Counted from the first letter of the stretch, positions 49,153 through 62,150 are shown. The stretch: DNA of 64,000 nucleotides from Chenopodium formosanum (GCA_024500155.1 CM044858.1:2728001-2792000), one strand, 5' to 3'. Notes: generated from the sequence alone by a model not told the origin. Numbers and translations: made by a program.

Positions 49153-50470
49153 TGCCTCCACAGAGGACTTTACAGTGCCAGAAGAACTAAGTCACTCATC
49201 ACGGTCCATGCCTCAATGTTACAACACTTATACCAGAACAGATCAACCTCATCAGAGCATTCTCTGAAAAAACAAATAGATTATAATCAACAGAAGATTT
49301 TGTAATATATAGAAGTTTTAAAAGTTCCAGAAGTCATTATCAGCCAACCTATTCAGAAAAACAAAGAAGCCCAGAGACTATCAGAGGTGTGTTATACAGC
49401 ACGAAATTAAATCAATGTTGGTCTCTTACAGATAAATACACATGGAATAAGAAAAGGCATTGAAAATCCTAAGCCATATGATACAATTAAAGCTACATCC
49501 TAACTGAACAAAAATAAAATTTGAGTTAATCAAAAGAAGAGAATAACATCAAGCTCATGCACCAATTGACATTCCATGATCAGCCTAGTAAAATATCTTC
49601 GAAATCTGAATCCCATTCCTTTCTTTTCTCCCAAAAAGAAAAAAGCGGAAAGTCCTTGGTCCTTGGTCATAAGATAGCATTGATTCCTTCCTAATTTTTA
49701 AATAAAAAGTTGAAAACTACTCTCAGGAGGAACTATGTTGCCATTACTTGTGCAATTCATCAAATTCTTCATTGGAAAAGCACCGATTAACCTCATACAA
49801 CCTATCTTGCAAGGGTATAACCTCTATTGAAAAAAGCACAGCATGGTTCGCGTATAAGCAACCTCACAAGGGCATTAGCCAGCTCTCTCACTCCACCACA
49901 ACCATGATTACAACCATCACAACTTCACAAACCACGACATATACAACGCGTTGTATTCATTCAGCTCTTCTTTAAAAAATCACATATTGTCCACTCTTCA
50001 AAGTTCACAAGTAGCAAGTAAAGGAAACTTCAGTGAAATGTTTCATTCAGTGATTCAGACAATCACAATCAAACCTCAAAAGTTGGCCAAAACTGGCTAC
50101 CTCAGTACAGATTAGAACAGACATTAGCATTTAGCAATCATATACAATTACAACTTTAAGAACCATAATAATACACCCAAAAATTAAAAAAGCATAGCAA
50201 TAATGCTCAACAGCTCCAATTCAAAGCACAACCAACCCTAAATTGAATTCACATAATCAAATGTAGTAACAATACAACTAACTAATTCATCCACTCCAAA
50301 ATCACAATGACCCAAAGCAAAATATTGAAAAACAAGAAAACCCCAGAAAAGAAAATATATCAAATTCCATAAATTCAGTAAAAAAAAAAAGTAGAGAAAG
50401 AAGAAGTCATACCAGAGGAAAGAGGTAAGTGGGAATTTTAGAAGAACAAAATCAATCTTCAGCTCGTGAT
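49153..50470 (-). promoter_or_regulatory. SPA1 5' leader: intron and four upstream ORFs
   Basis: An acceptor (TTTTTTCAG, AG at 49265-49264) precedes the coding exon and a donor CTG/GTATGA lies at 50412, giving a leader intron of about 1149 nt. In the 111-nt leader segment next to the start there are four ATGs that open ORFs of 2, 17, 5 and 9 codons, all closing before the main ATG at 49152. They could limit translation of SPA1; that is inference. The intron itself holds no gene. Confidence 0.55.
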
Positions 50471-50699
50471 ATTTAAAATGGTTATAAATTAGGGGAAAAA
50501 AATGGGTTTCTGAAAATTAAATAATTACTCCAAAAAAATTAATTAAAAATGAAAAAAAAAATCCCATCTTTTTTTCAATCAAAATTGTGAATACTCTCAA
50601 TAGTATTGTTACCAAACCAGGGAAGAAAGAGTGGTTTAAAGATTGTATCTTTTTTCGAGGGGCGGCAATCCATATCGAGATTCGGTTGCCAACGCCGAA

Positions 50700-52100
50700 T
50701 TTCCTAGACCACAAAAAATATAATAAAATTGGGTAGAAAAATAAAATGCTAAAAAAAAAAAAGAAAAAGAAAAATGAAGGTAGAAATGGTAGTGAAAGTA
50801 GAAATGTCTTAAATCCATTAATGGATGACACACATAGACACATACATACATAATTTGATGTCTCAAACAAAACAAGTTGAAGTGTCATCTCGCCAATATA
50901 CTAGGACCCCCGCAATCAAGGGTAGCCATTGATGTCGTATCAGACTCTTTTTCTTTTTCAATTATTTGAACTTTTTATTTATTTTTTTGCGTAGATTTTT
51001 TTCTTTTACTTTTTTTAACAAAATTCTGCACTTTATCTTTGTTTTGCTGAATTAAAATTATTTTTGAATTGAATTAAAATGATTTTGCTTAAGTGAAATT
51101 ATTTTTATTGAACTGAAATTGTTTTTGCATATTTTATGTTATACTTTTTCTTTAAAGTTACTCCGTATTAATTTTTTTTGAACTGAAATTTTTTTTATTG
51201 AATTGAACTTATTGCTGAAATTTTTTTACTTAATATTTTTTTTTTTAAGGTGAAGTGGATAGGGCCTAAGCGTTATGAAGACCTATGAGTTAACTCGACT
51301 TAGGGCCTGTTCACATTTACTTAATTTCAGTTCAGTTCAGCTCCAATCAGTTCAGTTCAGTTCAGCTCTTAATTTTCCTCTCACATAAAATATTAATTTC
51401 AGCTCAGTTCAGTTCAGTTCAGTTCCAATCAGTTCAGTTCAATTCAGTTCAGCTCCAATCAGTTCAGTTCAGTTCAGCAGTTCAGCTCAGTTCAGTAAAT
51501 ATGAACAGGCCCTTAATAGATTGTTTAACACAAGTATTACTACTTGAAATTTCTTTTTGCTTTACTAACTTGAATGATTTAGTTAAAGTGTCTAACCATA
51601 TGATTTACTCTTAGACACTTTGACAATTGATAATTTACAACTTAAAAAACATAATCAATTCAAAAACTGATATAAGTTTTTTATAGTGAGATTATAAGTA
51701 ATCAAAGTACCTTGTAATCATGAGGTTAGAGGTTTAATTCCCATCAAAATTAATATATTATCTAGGCTAGCAATTAAATTATCTTTAAGTATATAAATAC
51801 TATAATAGCTTAGTTAGTAAAATCTTACTACGGTTAGTTGCTATTGACGGTGTACACCCATACCCTTGATCCTTGAAACAGACTACATACATGTGTCTCA
51901 ATCAGAGTCGCAATTTTTCTTCAATTGTTAAGTCAACCATTCATGGATTATGTTATGTATATTTGCTAATCTCACGATTTTGCACTTTCCCAAATTCAAG
52001 GTTACTTGCTACTCCAAAGTTACAACACCTATATTTTTTTTTTTTTTTTTTTTTTTGGGTGTTATGAAATAACATTGTTTTTTTATCCTGTAGTACTATT
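50700..52100. other. intergenic between SPA1 and the 114-aa protein gene
   Basis: AT-rich with poly(T) tracts and a Tourist-like MITE at 51303-51512. The 123-codon minus-strand ORF near 50517-50888 is made of T-run-derived Phe/Ser and is not a gene. Confidence 0.55.
51303..51512. mobile_element. Tourist-like (PIF/Harbinger) MITE with pentamer interior
   Basis: 210-bp element with 19-bp ends GGGCCTGTTCACATTTACT and the complement of GGGCCTGTTCATATTTACT (one mismatch), flanked by TTA on both sides (51300-51302, 51513-51515). The interior is almost entirely CAGTT/CAGCT pentamers. Same family as 35674-35805. Confidence 0.85.
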
Positions 52101-52700
52101 CAATCATATAGGAGGACTTTGTAAAAAAAAAAACAAAGCTCTCACTCCTTATTTTCTTTCTTCTATTGGTTAACCGGTCACCGGTTATTCCCCTTTCAAC
52201 TCCATTTCAGGTACGCATATTTTCATCTTCATTATTTCTTTTTCTGTAGCTTTTGATTTATTTCGTATATTACAAGTTCCCAATTTATTGCTATTTCTGT
52301 TTTCTCATAATAATTCAAAGGTGATCAGATATACATGATCGTCTTAAAATTGTTGAAATTTTCATACTTCGTATAATTTTGATTCATTTATAATATTCAT
52401 GTAACTATGATCCATGGTAATGGCAGCTATAATTTCATGTTCATCTTATTTTTTTTTCATATTTTGCATCGCATCTGATCGATTTCTGGGTAATTTTCAT
52501 TATATACTTGATTTTACATGTTGAAGACTTGAAGTCTCATTTTCCATAAAGTATTAAATGAAATAAGAAATTTAAATAACATTTTATAAATTTATGACTT
52601 TAATAATTATTCTTGACCAGATGTTTTCTAAGAGAATTTTACTTAAATTAGTTTAATTTACATATGCAGGTGTTAAGGAAGGTTGATAAAAACAGTAAAA

Positions 52701-53312
52701 ATGGCAGAAATAACAGAAAAAATATATTATGATCAAGAAGAGCAAAATCAGCAAGTAGAAGAGGAAAATGAGAATGCGTGTTCAGTAAGGCCAGATTCGT
52801 CGTTCCTTGTTGAGTTAAACTTGGTTATGATAATTGCTTCCCTTAGTTTATCTGAACAAGAGGTCTCAGAATATGAGGATATGAATGAGATTAGTGTTAA
52901 AGAGCAACAAGATTTTAAGGCCCTTGTATCAAAGTTACGTGCTCGTAAACGTGGGTTCGATGAGCTTAAGATTGCTGATAGACAAGCATCGCGATCAAAA
53001 TTGCAAACCAAGGTTCTAGATACCAGGTATGCCATAACATATGCAGGGATCTTGTAGTTGTTTCTAGACATAGACTAGACCTGACATATTTTGTTAAGCC
53101 TGTATGTCCTGTATCTGAAAATGGAAATAGGGTGACCTGATATTTGATAATAGTTAATAGACTTAGATTTGGCCTGAATAACTCGTGTCTACGTATTACT
53201 TGAATTGACTTAATCCGAACAACTCATGTACCACCTCTACTATATGCCTAATATGATTTCGGTGCTGATTACATTTTTTCTCTTTGTGATCAGGCATGGG
53301 CGAAAAATGTGA
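52701..53312 (+). CDS. uncharacterised 114-aa acidic/basic protein
   Basis: Two coding exons, 52701-53026 and 53294-53312, with a good donor (CCAG/GTATGC) and acceptor (GTGATCAG), giving 114 aa. Without splicing the frame ends 10 codons into the intron. A leader intron is likely at 52211-52669 (TTTCAG/GTACGC to CATATGCAG). The N-terminal part is acidic (Glu/Gln-rich), a short hydrophobic stretch follows (LVELNLVMIIASLSL), and the C-terminal part is basic (KLRARKRGFDELKIADRQA), ending RHGRKM. I do not recognise the family. The bipartite charge and Lys/Arg cluster could suit a nuclear protein, which is inference. A non-coding transcript remains possible. Confidence 0.55.
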
Positions 53313-54355
53313 AGAGCTTCGTGTAGTTATCTTAACTGTCGTGATGGTGCAAAATCTTAAAAGAGTATTCTGTACTAGTCTAGTAGTCTGAGTATAATGG
53401 TGTATAGTATGAGTTAGTGTTCACTTTGAAGGATCTTGGCTTGATGATCTACTGTAATCTTAAGTGTAGCTGCTCAGTGATAGAAAGATGATTATATCCT
53501 AATCCCTAAATTACTAAATACACAGATCCATGAGACTTATCTCATTATCTCCCAGTTCTGCTTTGTAAATCTTTATGTAAATACTACACATGAAGTATTA
53601 AGTAACAGTTGCGTGACCCACTACAGCAATTTTTCTGTCCACATAATTTCTTTGTAGTAATATACTTTCTCTGATGGCACGCAATTTAAGAAAGATGATC
53701 GTATGGTATATTAAGTATTAACAGTAGTATCAAACTAACTCAAACATTGATAAGAGAGGTAAGATTACAAGTCATGCAATTACTTCATCAATACTGTTGA
53801 ATAAAGCAAATAAATTGAAAACTACTATAGTATTAAAGGATTTTTCATTTACTAATTATAAAACCCGAGCATGGCCAAGGAGTCAAGGACAAGTTTTGTA
53901 CTATCACGGCAGTCTCGTCATACAACCGATGAGAGCCACAGAAAATTTGTACTTTAAAAGCATCTTTGATCTTACAAAGGCAGCATGGAGCACTTAATTC
54001 CAAGCACAAAAAATCAAGCAGGAGATGGCATATGCAATATACAAGGGACGGTATAGCAGACGTAAACATCCAACAGAAATGTCTCTTTGAATTCTGCAAA
54101 TGGATCCATCAATTTATTATTTGCAACTACTTATTACAAATAAGCATTTGAAAACTGAGATAATTAGAATTTTCTGAAGGATCCCTAGACAGGAGGTAAC
54201 AGAGAAGCAACATATAAATCAGGCTAGCACCTGGTACTAGTTTAGCTTGTTCTAATCGGGCAAAAATACAATACATCAACCAAAATTTACCTATTTCTTC
54301 CAATTGCCTACCAAAAGAAGAAAAAATATATCAGAGTTTAAGAGCCCGAATCAGC
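53313..54355. other. intergenic, convergent 3' regions
   Basis: 3' flanks of the 114-aa protein gene (+) and ADNT1 (-). Short ORFs only. Nothing else seen. Confidence 0.55.
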
Positions 54356-54359
54356 AACT

Positions 54360-56396
54360 TCAGTCTGATATTCTCATTTCGACTCCCAAGATATCTTTCA
54401 CCACCTCATATGTCACAAATGCTATTGATATGGATGGAACGACCTGGAGAAAATAAGAGATGCAAGCATAAGCCACAAATATAAGCAACTGACTCATATG
54501 TGCTATTCCTGATCATAAGGGAAACTAGGCTATAAGCCACAACAACACTAGATAGTTTGAAAGCATATTACAAGGCATGTTGAACACTGACCTTTACTGA
54601 ATTAGGGACCAGGCCTTTGTACAGAGCTCCGAAACCCTCATGTCTAACTGTCTTTCTAAATGTATCAATCATGCCATTATATTGCAATGGGACCTTGCCC
54701 CTCCCGTCACCAGTGACTATAGATGAAGCGTTGTTCCACCCCACCATTTGCATCCTTCTGCGAATAACGTCAAGAGGGTAAGCAACAGTTTGGCCAATAG
54801 TCCCCGCAACAGCACCACATCCAAGCCTTGTTGTCACGCTCAACTCACTGTCTTGTACTAATCCAAATGGCCTAGCTTTCACCAACCATTCCTTTAATGA
54901 CTCGTACACGGCAAAATTGAGGCCAACATACGGAACCTACAAGTGACAAGCAGATAAGTAAGAACAAACATTAAAGCATACAAGCGAACCTGCATAAGAA
55001 TTAAACTGCAAACAAGCTAAGAAGATCTAGCAGACCAATCACAGAACTACAGAAGACTTCAGCTAAATGAGTGGTAGTTCCACTACTACTTTGTATATGA
55101 AATTTCCAAGAAACAAACCCTCCCACAAAGATTTTTAAATTCTTGAGCCTAAGGCACATGAGGTCCACTGTTTCTTATCCACACAGCACACATACATACA
55201 TCAGCAACTTTAGCCCTAAAATTTGGTCTATGCAACGGGTTGCATATAGCACAGCAAGAATCAAAATCCATTTTACTAACAAATTGAGAAGCACAAGCAT
55301 ATTGTGGCATTGCCTTTATGTGTGACAATAGACAAAAAGCTATGTTTCAGCCATAGTATGTTGTTATTGCTTGATAACTAGCTGATGCAAAATTAACTCC
55401 AACCCAAAACAACTGAACACACTTGAAGTCGTTGAAGAGTATTTTAAGTCAAAGAACTTACAACTCCAATAACAGAGGGAAGCCAACCCTTGTATAAAGC
55501 TCTTGGACCTTCCTCACGAAGAATAGTGGACAGTGCATGGATCATGCCTCTGTACTGGTAAGGTGACTTATCAGTCTGAAAACACAGGTCACAAGCAAAT
55601 GTCATTCGAATCAAATTACAAAAGAACCTTAGTGTGAATTATTGTAATTTGCAGATATGTTAATTCATAATACCTGTACAGTAATCCTGCCCCGCACCAT
55701 GTCCATAGGGTAAGTTGCAGACATTGCTATGATGCCAGCAGTCGCTCCGGCCCCAAGGCGCAATAAAGGAGTGAGTTCAGCGTCCGCTGTTGGCAATCAA
55801 AGCAAGAAACATATTATTTATAAGGTTTATCCAGCAGTCTAGCATCAGACTTCCTACTTCCAATAGAATTCCAAAAACTATCACATGATAAAATCTCTCA
55901 GAAATAGAAAATTCACATGCTAAAGCGGTTGGTAACTTGGCAAGGGACAGACTAGAGAATTGACAACAATAAACATGCATATGCAATTAAACAATATGCA
56001 AGGATGTTTATATGAAACAATCATGTGGATCATTCAAAAAACTCTATCATTTGAGGCTGAGTATGATTGTACCTCCGGTTTCGGTATGGCCATGTTGTGA
56101 TCCATACTTAGACTATTATAGTTGCTATATATAAAAGAATTATGATGTCAATGAAACCAAAACCTTAAAGTAGGCCTTTTCATCTGTACGACTGTACTAT
56201 ATAAATGAATATTCTACTTACTAGAACAGCGGCTGAGCAATATAATACGGGTTGTTCAGAACTAATCTTATCTATCATGTAGGAAATAGGTAATAATATG
56301 ATCCAACAAGAAACACAATGAAGCCGCGACAGCAGGGTAATGAAGAAAAAAACACACACACACACACACACAATATGAAAACATTAACAGAAATTT

Positions 56397-56433
<37 letters not shown>

Positions 56434-58964
56434 AGGAGTACCATTGCCACTCTGTTGTCGATGCAACCATAATATACCCCTGGAAAAAAAAAAAAAACGG
56501 TAAAAGGTAATCAGTGCTCACTAACGATGAAATGGAATATCAATTGACACTCGATATATCCATCTTTACACATGTCTTTTTTTATAAAGTACTTTTCGCC
56601 TTTTCGGTCACTCGTCAATAACGTACTAAAAGAGAAAACTAAGCCTGTAAAGTGTAAACTACATGTCTATAAGTTCTAGAAGCTCAAGAATGCCACACCA
56701 TTGGTGCTGAACTAGCCAGAAACCAATTCAGAATCAAACGGCACACTAGATACAAAATTGCCTGTCTCTTCATCTTAATTTTATTTCACAACCACCTTTA
56801 AAGAGATTCCTAGCAACTGACCAAGTGCAGAGAATCCCAGCAAGAGCTGCATAAGTTATGTATATGCAGCCAGGGTTTCAGGAAATCAGGAGGTAGAGAC
56901 AAGTGTCTAGAACTAAAAATAATAAATAATATATATCCTAAGACAAAACATAAAAATAGTTAAACTTCCACATGAGAAGCAATTTCAAACTTTAAATGGC
57001 AACTAAGATCATGTTACTCAAATGTAGCCAAAGAAACGTACTTAGATGCTTGCTCATAGCTGAAAAACTTGACTGCGGAATTTGGCACAATACGTGCACA
57101 ATTTGTTCCATTACCCTTGAACAATCCTCGTAATCCCTCAGTCTGCCATATATATTTCAACCCTTGAACGGTTCCGTTGTATTTAATGCTATGTGGATTT
57201 TGAACCTGGAATATTATGTTTAACACAGCAATTAAAAGGTGTGCAAAAAGATTTTCTTTATTTTCTGCTGAAGCCAATAAATTAGAGTACTAGACCCATT
57301 AGAAAGCAGCTATGAAGAATAAAAGAATACCTGGAGCAATATTTTTAGGCGTTCTAAGGGAGCAACAGCAGTTCGTGACCTGAGACACATATCCAATGCC
57401 ATGAACATAAGAATTATTCCCCAAATTTTTCAAATGGTTATATAGAAGAAAACAATAAAACATTCCCTAATTTTTACAAACCATACAGAAGACCAGTAAA
57501 GGCATCACATAGAATAGAGGACAGTAACTAAGCAGTAAGCACTATGTATTCAAACAGACACTACAATGTTACAATGCCACTAGGACCCTTCATCTTAGTG
57601 CTTCAGTCCAGTGATCATAGCCACCATTATAATCAATTGATTATTTAATTAACTCCATGACTAATATGAGTAATATCTTTCTTCTTTCTCCCAAAATCCT
57701 AACTTTTTGCCACATAAGAAGAACCTCTTTCCCCCAAGAGAGTTAAGTTTACAATTATTTCTGTGATCATCAATAATGAAACCTACACTCATATAACAAT
57801 GTCGGAAGAAAGTGAGAAGCTGTTAATCTTAGATAATACAGGCTTCTTGGACCGATAAATCCCGAATCAAGAACATCAACACATCATTGCTTCTAAGGAT
57901 CAAAGTTCAACATCAAATGGCAAATCCAACCACAACCATCTAACAAGTAGAGCATGAGCCACATGTATTCTCTCATAAACCCAACAAGCTTACAGAAATA
58001 ACCCAAAAATTTCCAATACCAAATAAATTACAAATTCTACCTTGCAGAATCAAAAGCTATTATAATTTAGAACTGTCACTAACACAGCATCGACCATGTG
58101 ACCAAATTATCAGTCAAGCATTCAAATAAAAATAAAGTTTTATTCCTCCCCGCTTCCATTTACAACTTCATCATCTAGCATTAGTGCTTCCTAAAACCAT
58201 AATTTCAACTCCAATTCATTTTTCATTGCTTCTTTCAATCCCAAATATGTAGTATAAGAAACACTCGCAAACTTCAAAACTTATCCCAAAATCTGTTTCT
58301 CGGTTTATCCCTCCTTATTCCGGCGATCACACAAAAACAACCCCATGAAAAACAGGCTAGCATATTCGCAGATCCATATCAATAAAATCCAGATATCACA
58401 AATTCATCAAACCCAATCCCACAACACTTAAAAGCTTCAAAATTTTAGTTCTTTTAAATTGAGAAATAATAACAAGATCCAAATCCAAAGGAATGAAGCA
58501 TCACTAACCCAACAATGAAGCTAATAAACCAAAAATAAAGACAGCATTTTTTGGAACAATCTACAACAAACAATGCACATCCACAACAACAACAAAACAG
58601 GGACCACAGATTCATCCAAATCAAAACAAAGTAACGAAACTTACCAAACATCAATTTAAATCAAATTTCCATAAAACAATAAATAAACGATCAAATTTTC
58701 CCAAAAACAAAAGATCACAGAGTTTCTCCAAAATTCAATTTCATCAAAATGCTTTCAATTTCATCAACATTTTAGAAATACAAAGAGCATGAGTGAGAAA
58801 ACTAACACTCCGCCAGCAACACCACCAGCAACGAGAGACTTGCAAATGGTAAGAATAGCATAACCAGGAGCCTTAACACCTTCTCTAGCAATCTTCGCTT
58901 CTTCCGCCAAGTTTACAATCGTCGAAACAGCTGCTTCACTCGTCTTCACATCTTCCGACGCCAT
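54360..58964 (-). CDS. ADNT1: mitochondrial adenine nucleotide transporter
   Basis: Carrier of the mitochondrial inner membrane; Arabidopsis ADNT1 exchanges AMP, ADP and ATP. Exons, 5' to 3': 58964-58807, 57379-57331, 57205-57042, 56479-56442, 55786-55674, 55575-55462, 54936-54592, 54443-54360; 1065 nt, 354 aa (Arabidopsis 352). The MASEDVK start, the ARIVPNSAVKFF block, and the ending GVEMRISD match ADNT1 closely. Carrier signatures are PLERLK, PMDMVR and PLDVIR, one per repeat. Exon 4 is only 38 nt (GILWLHRQQSGN) and its donor is followed within 10 nt by a T28 run, so it is easily overlooked. No frame break found. Confidence 0.95.
56351..56372. repeat. (AC)n microsatellite
   Basis: About ten AC dinucleotides in ADNT1 intron 4. 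Confidence 0.85.
56404..56431 (+). repeat. A28 homopolymer beside the ADNT1 exon 4 donor
   Basis: In the transcript this is a U28 run starting about 10 nt after the donor GTACTCCTAA. U-rich sequence just after a donor can promote its use through TIA-type proteins in animals and plants; applied here this is inference. Confidence 0.8.
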
Positions 58965-59415
58965 TAAAATCACAAAAATAATTATAAAATCAAAGAATCG
59001 GAAAAAAAAAAAGTGCAAAAATGGAGTCGCCGGAACCCTAGAAATCGAGATCGGAGATTGCAGAAATTTCCGGCTCAATTCGATCAATCGAAGAATGAAA
59101 TCGTTCGAAAGAGACAGAAATTTCGATCTCTCCTCTCTGATTCTCTCTCTCTAAAATGAATCAATCTCGAGTTTCGAAGACGAAATTGGGGAAGAGAGAG
59201 AGAAATAGAGTGAGATTTCAGGTAGTAGTGAGTTGGTGACGGCGTTTGTTGGTACAAATTAGAAAATCGAGAAATAAGAGAAATTATTAGAGGTTGCTAT
59301 TATTATTGCAAATTTGCAAGTGATATTCTACTCGCGGGTTTGAGGAAATGTGGGGTCACTCGCTGTGGTAGCCGTCCACGTGGACTGGTTGTGGCCCTCG
59401 TGAGGTCTTTTGTAG

Positions 59416-59821
59416 TACAGATTCTTAAATGGACCTGGTTCACACTAATTTATTATGGATCACTAACATTAGAGAAACTACGGTTGTTTTATTAATACAA
59501 AAAAAAGTCACTATAATAAAATAAAAGTCATTATGTTGAAAATAAAAGTCATTTTGGTAATATATAGGCTATAAAAGGTTAATTTTTTTTAATAAAATAT
59601 TTTATAAGATCAATATTAATAATAAAGGTCACTATGTTAAAATAAGGGTTATAACGCCGTACTTCAAGCTCACAATTGTATTAAACATTATGCAACTTTT
59701 AATAAAGTGTTATTATGTTAAAAATAAAGGTCACTATGTTTAATATAATGTCAGTTGCGTGTGTATAAACCTCGGGTCCACAATAATATTATTGTGAACC
59801 AGGTCCACGCAAGTATTTCTG
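59416..59821. mobile_element. Mutator-like (MULE) MITE with 9-bp target duplication
   Basis: 406-bp AT-rich element. The inner ends GGACCTGGTTCACA (59431-59444) and TGTGAACCAGGTCC (59793-59806) are perfect inverted repeats, and the similarity extends imperfectly outwards to about 30 bp. The 9-bp direct repeat CTTTTGTAG flanks it exactly (59407-59415, 59822-59830), the duplication length of Mutator elements. No transposase ORF, so non-autonomous. Confidence 0.8.
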
Positions 59822-61489
59822 CTTTTGTAGGGTAGAAAATTTCTACTGTTTCACGACCGCTATTGGATTGTGAGAAGGGTCTAATATCGAATTACGGAAT
59901 AGAATTGTTTGGATTGAAGAATTAGGATTTTATTTTGATGGATTGGGTATCGGAATGAAATTGTTTTGATTTAGATTGAATCAGCTAGTGTTTCAGACTT
60001 GATGGTCTTTATTTTTAGTTATTCTAGATTTTTAATTTTTCAAAATACAAATTTCGAAGACATTCTTCTCACATTGGCTGCCCAATGTACTTTCATGTAG
60101 TTTTCATTATTCGTGGGCTAAATTCTTAGAAAATAAAATGGATTTTTATTCAAAATTCTTAAAAATTGGTCTACATTATTGATTTGATTTGATCCAACTC
60201 TAGGTCTGGATCAAATTCAAGACACCTCTAACCAAATCAATGATGTGCCATATCCATCATTTTGCATCTTACCAAGATTACTACTTGTACCGTTCTAAAA
60301 GACATAAAAGACAATGCAGGTTGGCTCGAGATCTTTTATGTTTATGTAACATCAAATTGATTTGTGTATAGTCCGAGTAACTAACAAATGACTTGCAAAT
60401 TTTAGACTTTGATACAGAATTATTTCAAATTGTGATATATATTGCTTAACAACTGAAAATCCATCACAAACCTAGTGTATATACTAATATTTATAGCGTC
60501 AATGTAAACAACTAAACGAAAACTACTGTGTTTTTACTAAATAGACAAGTACACAAATGTAGATAGACACTCTCATTTAATCTAATAATTATTCTAATTA
60601 TATCAAAGTATAATATATTCATAAATTGAGTGGTATAACAATGTAAAATAGGCTTCAAAAAATGCATTTTTGATATAAAAAAAAAGAAGGAAAAAGGTAA
60701 TTATAAATCGATGGGCGACCAAATGAAGAAAATGATGGAACTACAACCTACAATTGGGCCACACATTGAAACTACATATGCCCACCTCTACAACGAACCC
60801 AAATCCTTAGAAATAAATTCCCACTTTTACTTAAGGTAGTTGCTTTCACATATTAAATCCAACAATTTAATTTGATAATTTGCAATTTTTGTGGTGTAGT
60901 TATATTCAAGTTTGGATAGGAAACAATGATACTCTCAACTTTGATCTTTCGTTAATTTGAGAAGCCACTGTCCTTTAGTAGTTTTAAGTGATCTTGTTGA
61001 TTGGTCAATTTTTGTACATACTAGTCACACGCGTGGACCGTGCGATATTAACTCACGCGCTTTCTTTTTTTGCCACCTGTCAGAAACTTTATGGGAAACT
61101 TTCCTTTTTTGTAATTTTATAATGTACAGGATTTTTTGTAACGGAAACCTAAGTAGTTAACGGCGGTAGTCATTGACTTCCCAAAAACCCCACCTAAAAC
61201 CTCCCTAGTAATGGGCCTGATCAGAATTTGTTGGGCCATTTGACAGTTTAAAACTGGGCTTGAACAAAAAATTAGCAATGGGCTGCACTTATATTGCTCA
61301 AAGGCCCAATCAATTTCTATAACAAAATTGTGTAACACATGAAACGATGAAAGTTATGCATTAGGAATTCCCATCGTGAGAAGGGGTTCATAATGTTTTT
61401 TTTTTTCTTACCTTTAAAAAAAAAATGAAACAATGAATGTATGAAACACAAGAAAACCTTTTTTTTTTTTGGGAGTTAGAGAGCCAAAA

Positions 61490-61570
61490 AGGCGGGTGAT
61501 AAAATCGACTCCAAGATCTCTTGAAACCGGAAGGAGAATTCTAACCGTACCACTTGAGCTATGCCTCACT
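61490..61570 (-). mobile_element. degenerate tRNA-like (SINE-type) sequence
   Basis: On the minus strand TAGCTCAAGTGG (plus 61550-61561) fits pol III box A, and a worn box-B-like GGAGTCGATT follows at tRNA-like spacing. The ends do not pair as a tRNA. A T run lies just beyond on the lower-coordinate side, like a reversed SINE tail. Confidence 0.35.
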
Positions 61571-61794
61571 CTCACACAAGAAACTTTATACCTTAAAATA
61601 ATACTTCCTTAGCATTGTATTCCCAATTTCCCACTCAGTAAATAAACATTTGTACATTTGTAGAGAATGGTAATTCCCTTAAGGTTGTATTCCCACTCAA
61701 CATATGTTTGTACAAGCTAAAATATTAAAGTAATGGGCTTTGACAAATTACAAGTACACAAAAAAACAATAAAGCCCATAAACATAACGAAGAA

Positions 61795-62150
61795 AAATAC
61801 CTTGCCCCGGAGTAGTGGAGCACCCTTCAAATATCGCATTACTCTCATCACCGCATCTATGTGATGACGACGCATCTCATGTAAAAACTGAGACAAAAAA
61901 ATATGTACCGCATGAGCCAAGTATGGTTGAGTGAAGGACAAGTAAATCAGACATCTATAAGTTTTGACATTTGACAAAAAGAGGATTTGTCAAACGAGCT
62001 AATTGATGGTTTGCTCCATGGAAAAGTCGCGAGCTTAGCCCCTAGCAATCCACTCTTTGAAATGATATCAAGAGTGTATTTTAGTTGACATAAGAAAAAC
62101 CCTTCGTCACTTCTAGCAACTTTAATCCCTAAAAATATTTCAACACACCA
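61795..62150 (-). pseudogene. Ty1/copia reverse-transcriptase fragment, frameshifted
   Basis: Two minus-strand reading frames overlap around 61950. The first contains FLGIKVARSDEGFFLCQ and LDIISKSGLLG; the second contains CLIYLSFTQPYLAHAV, SQFLHEMRRHHIDAVMR and VMRYLKGAP. In this order they are the C-terminal end of the copia reverse transcriptase leading towards RNase H. There is a frameshift and no upstream YADD region, integrase, gag or LTR in view, so it is a dead fragment. Confidence 0.85.

Larger units (their letters stand above)
59160..61790. other. intergenic, no gene seen
   Basis: Starts with the GA/CT-rich ADNT1 leader, then a MULE-type MITE (59416-59821). At 61200-61310 several GGGCC/GGCCC motifs occur, a pattern seen in plant promoters, but no linked gene was found. 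Confidence 0.55.

Noticed and set aside
50517..50888. 123-codon minus-strand ORF near the SPA1 leader
   Set aside because: The product is a Phe/Ser/Leu run from T-rich sequence, lying over the likely SPA1 first exon and promoter. No domain seen.
52748..53071. 107-codon minus-strand ORF
   Set aside because: It mirrors the coding exon of the plus-strand 114-aa protein and has no splice sites or homology of its own.
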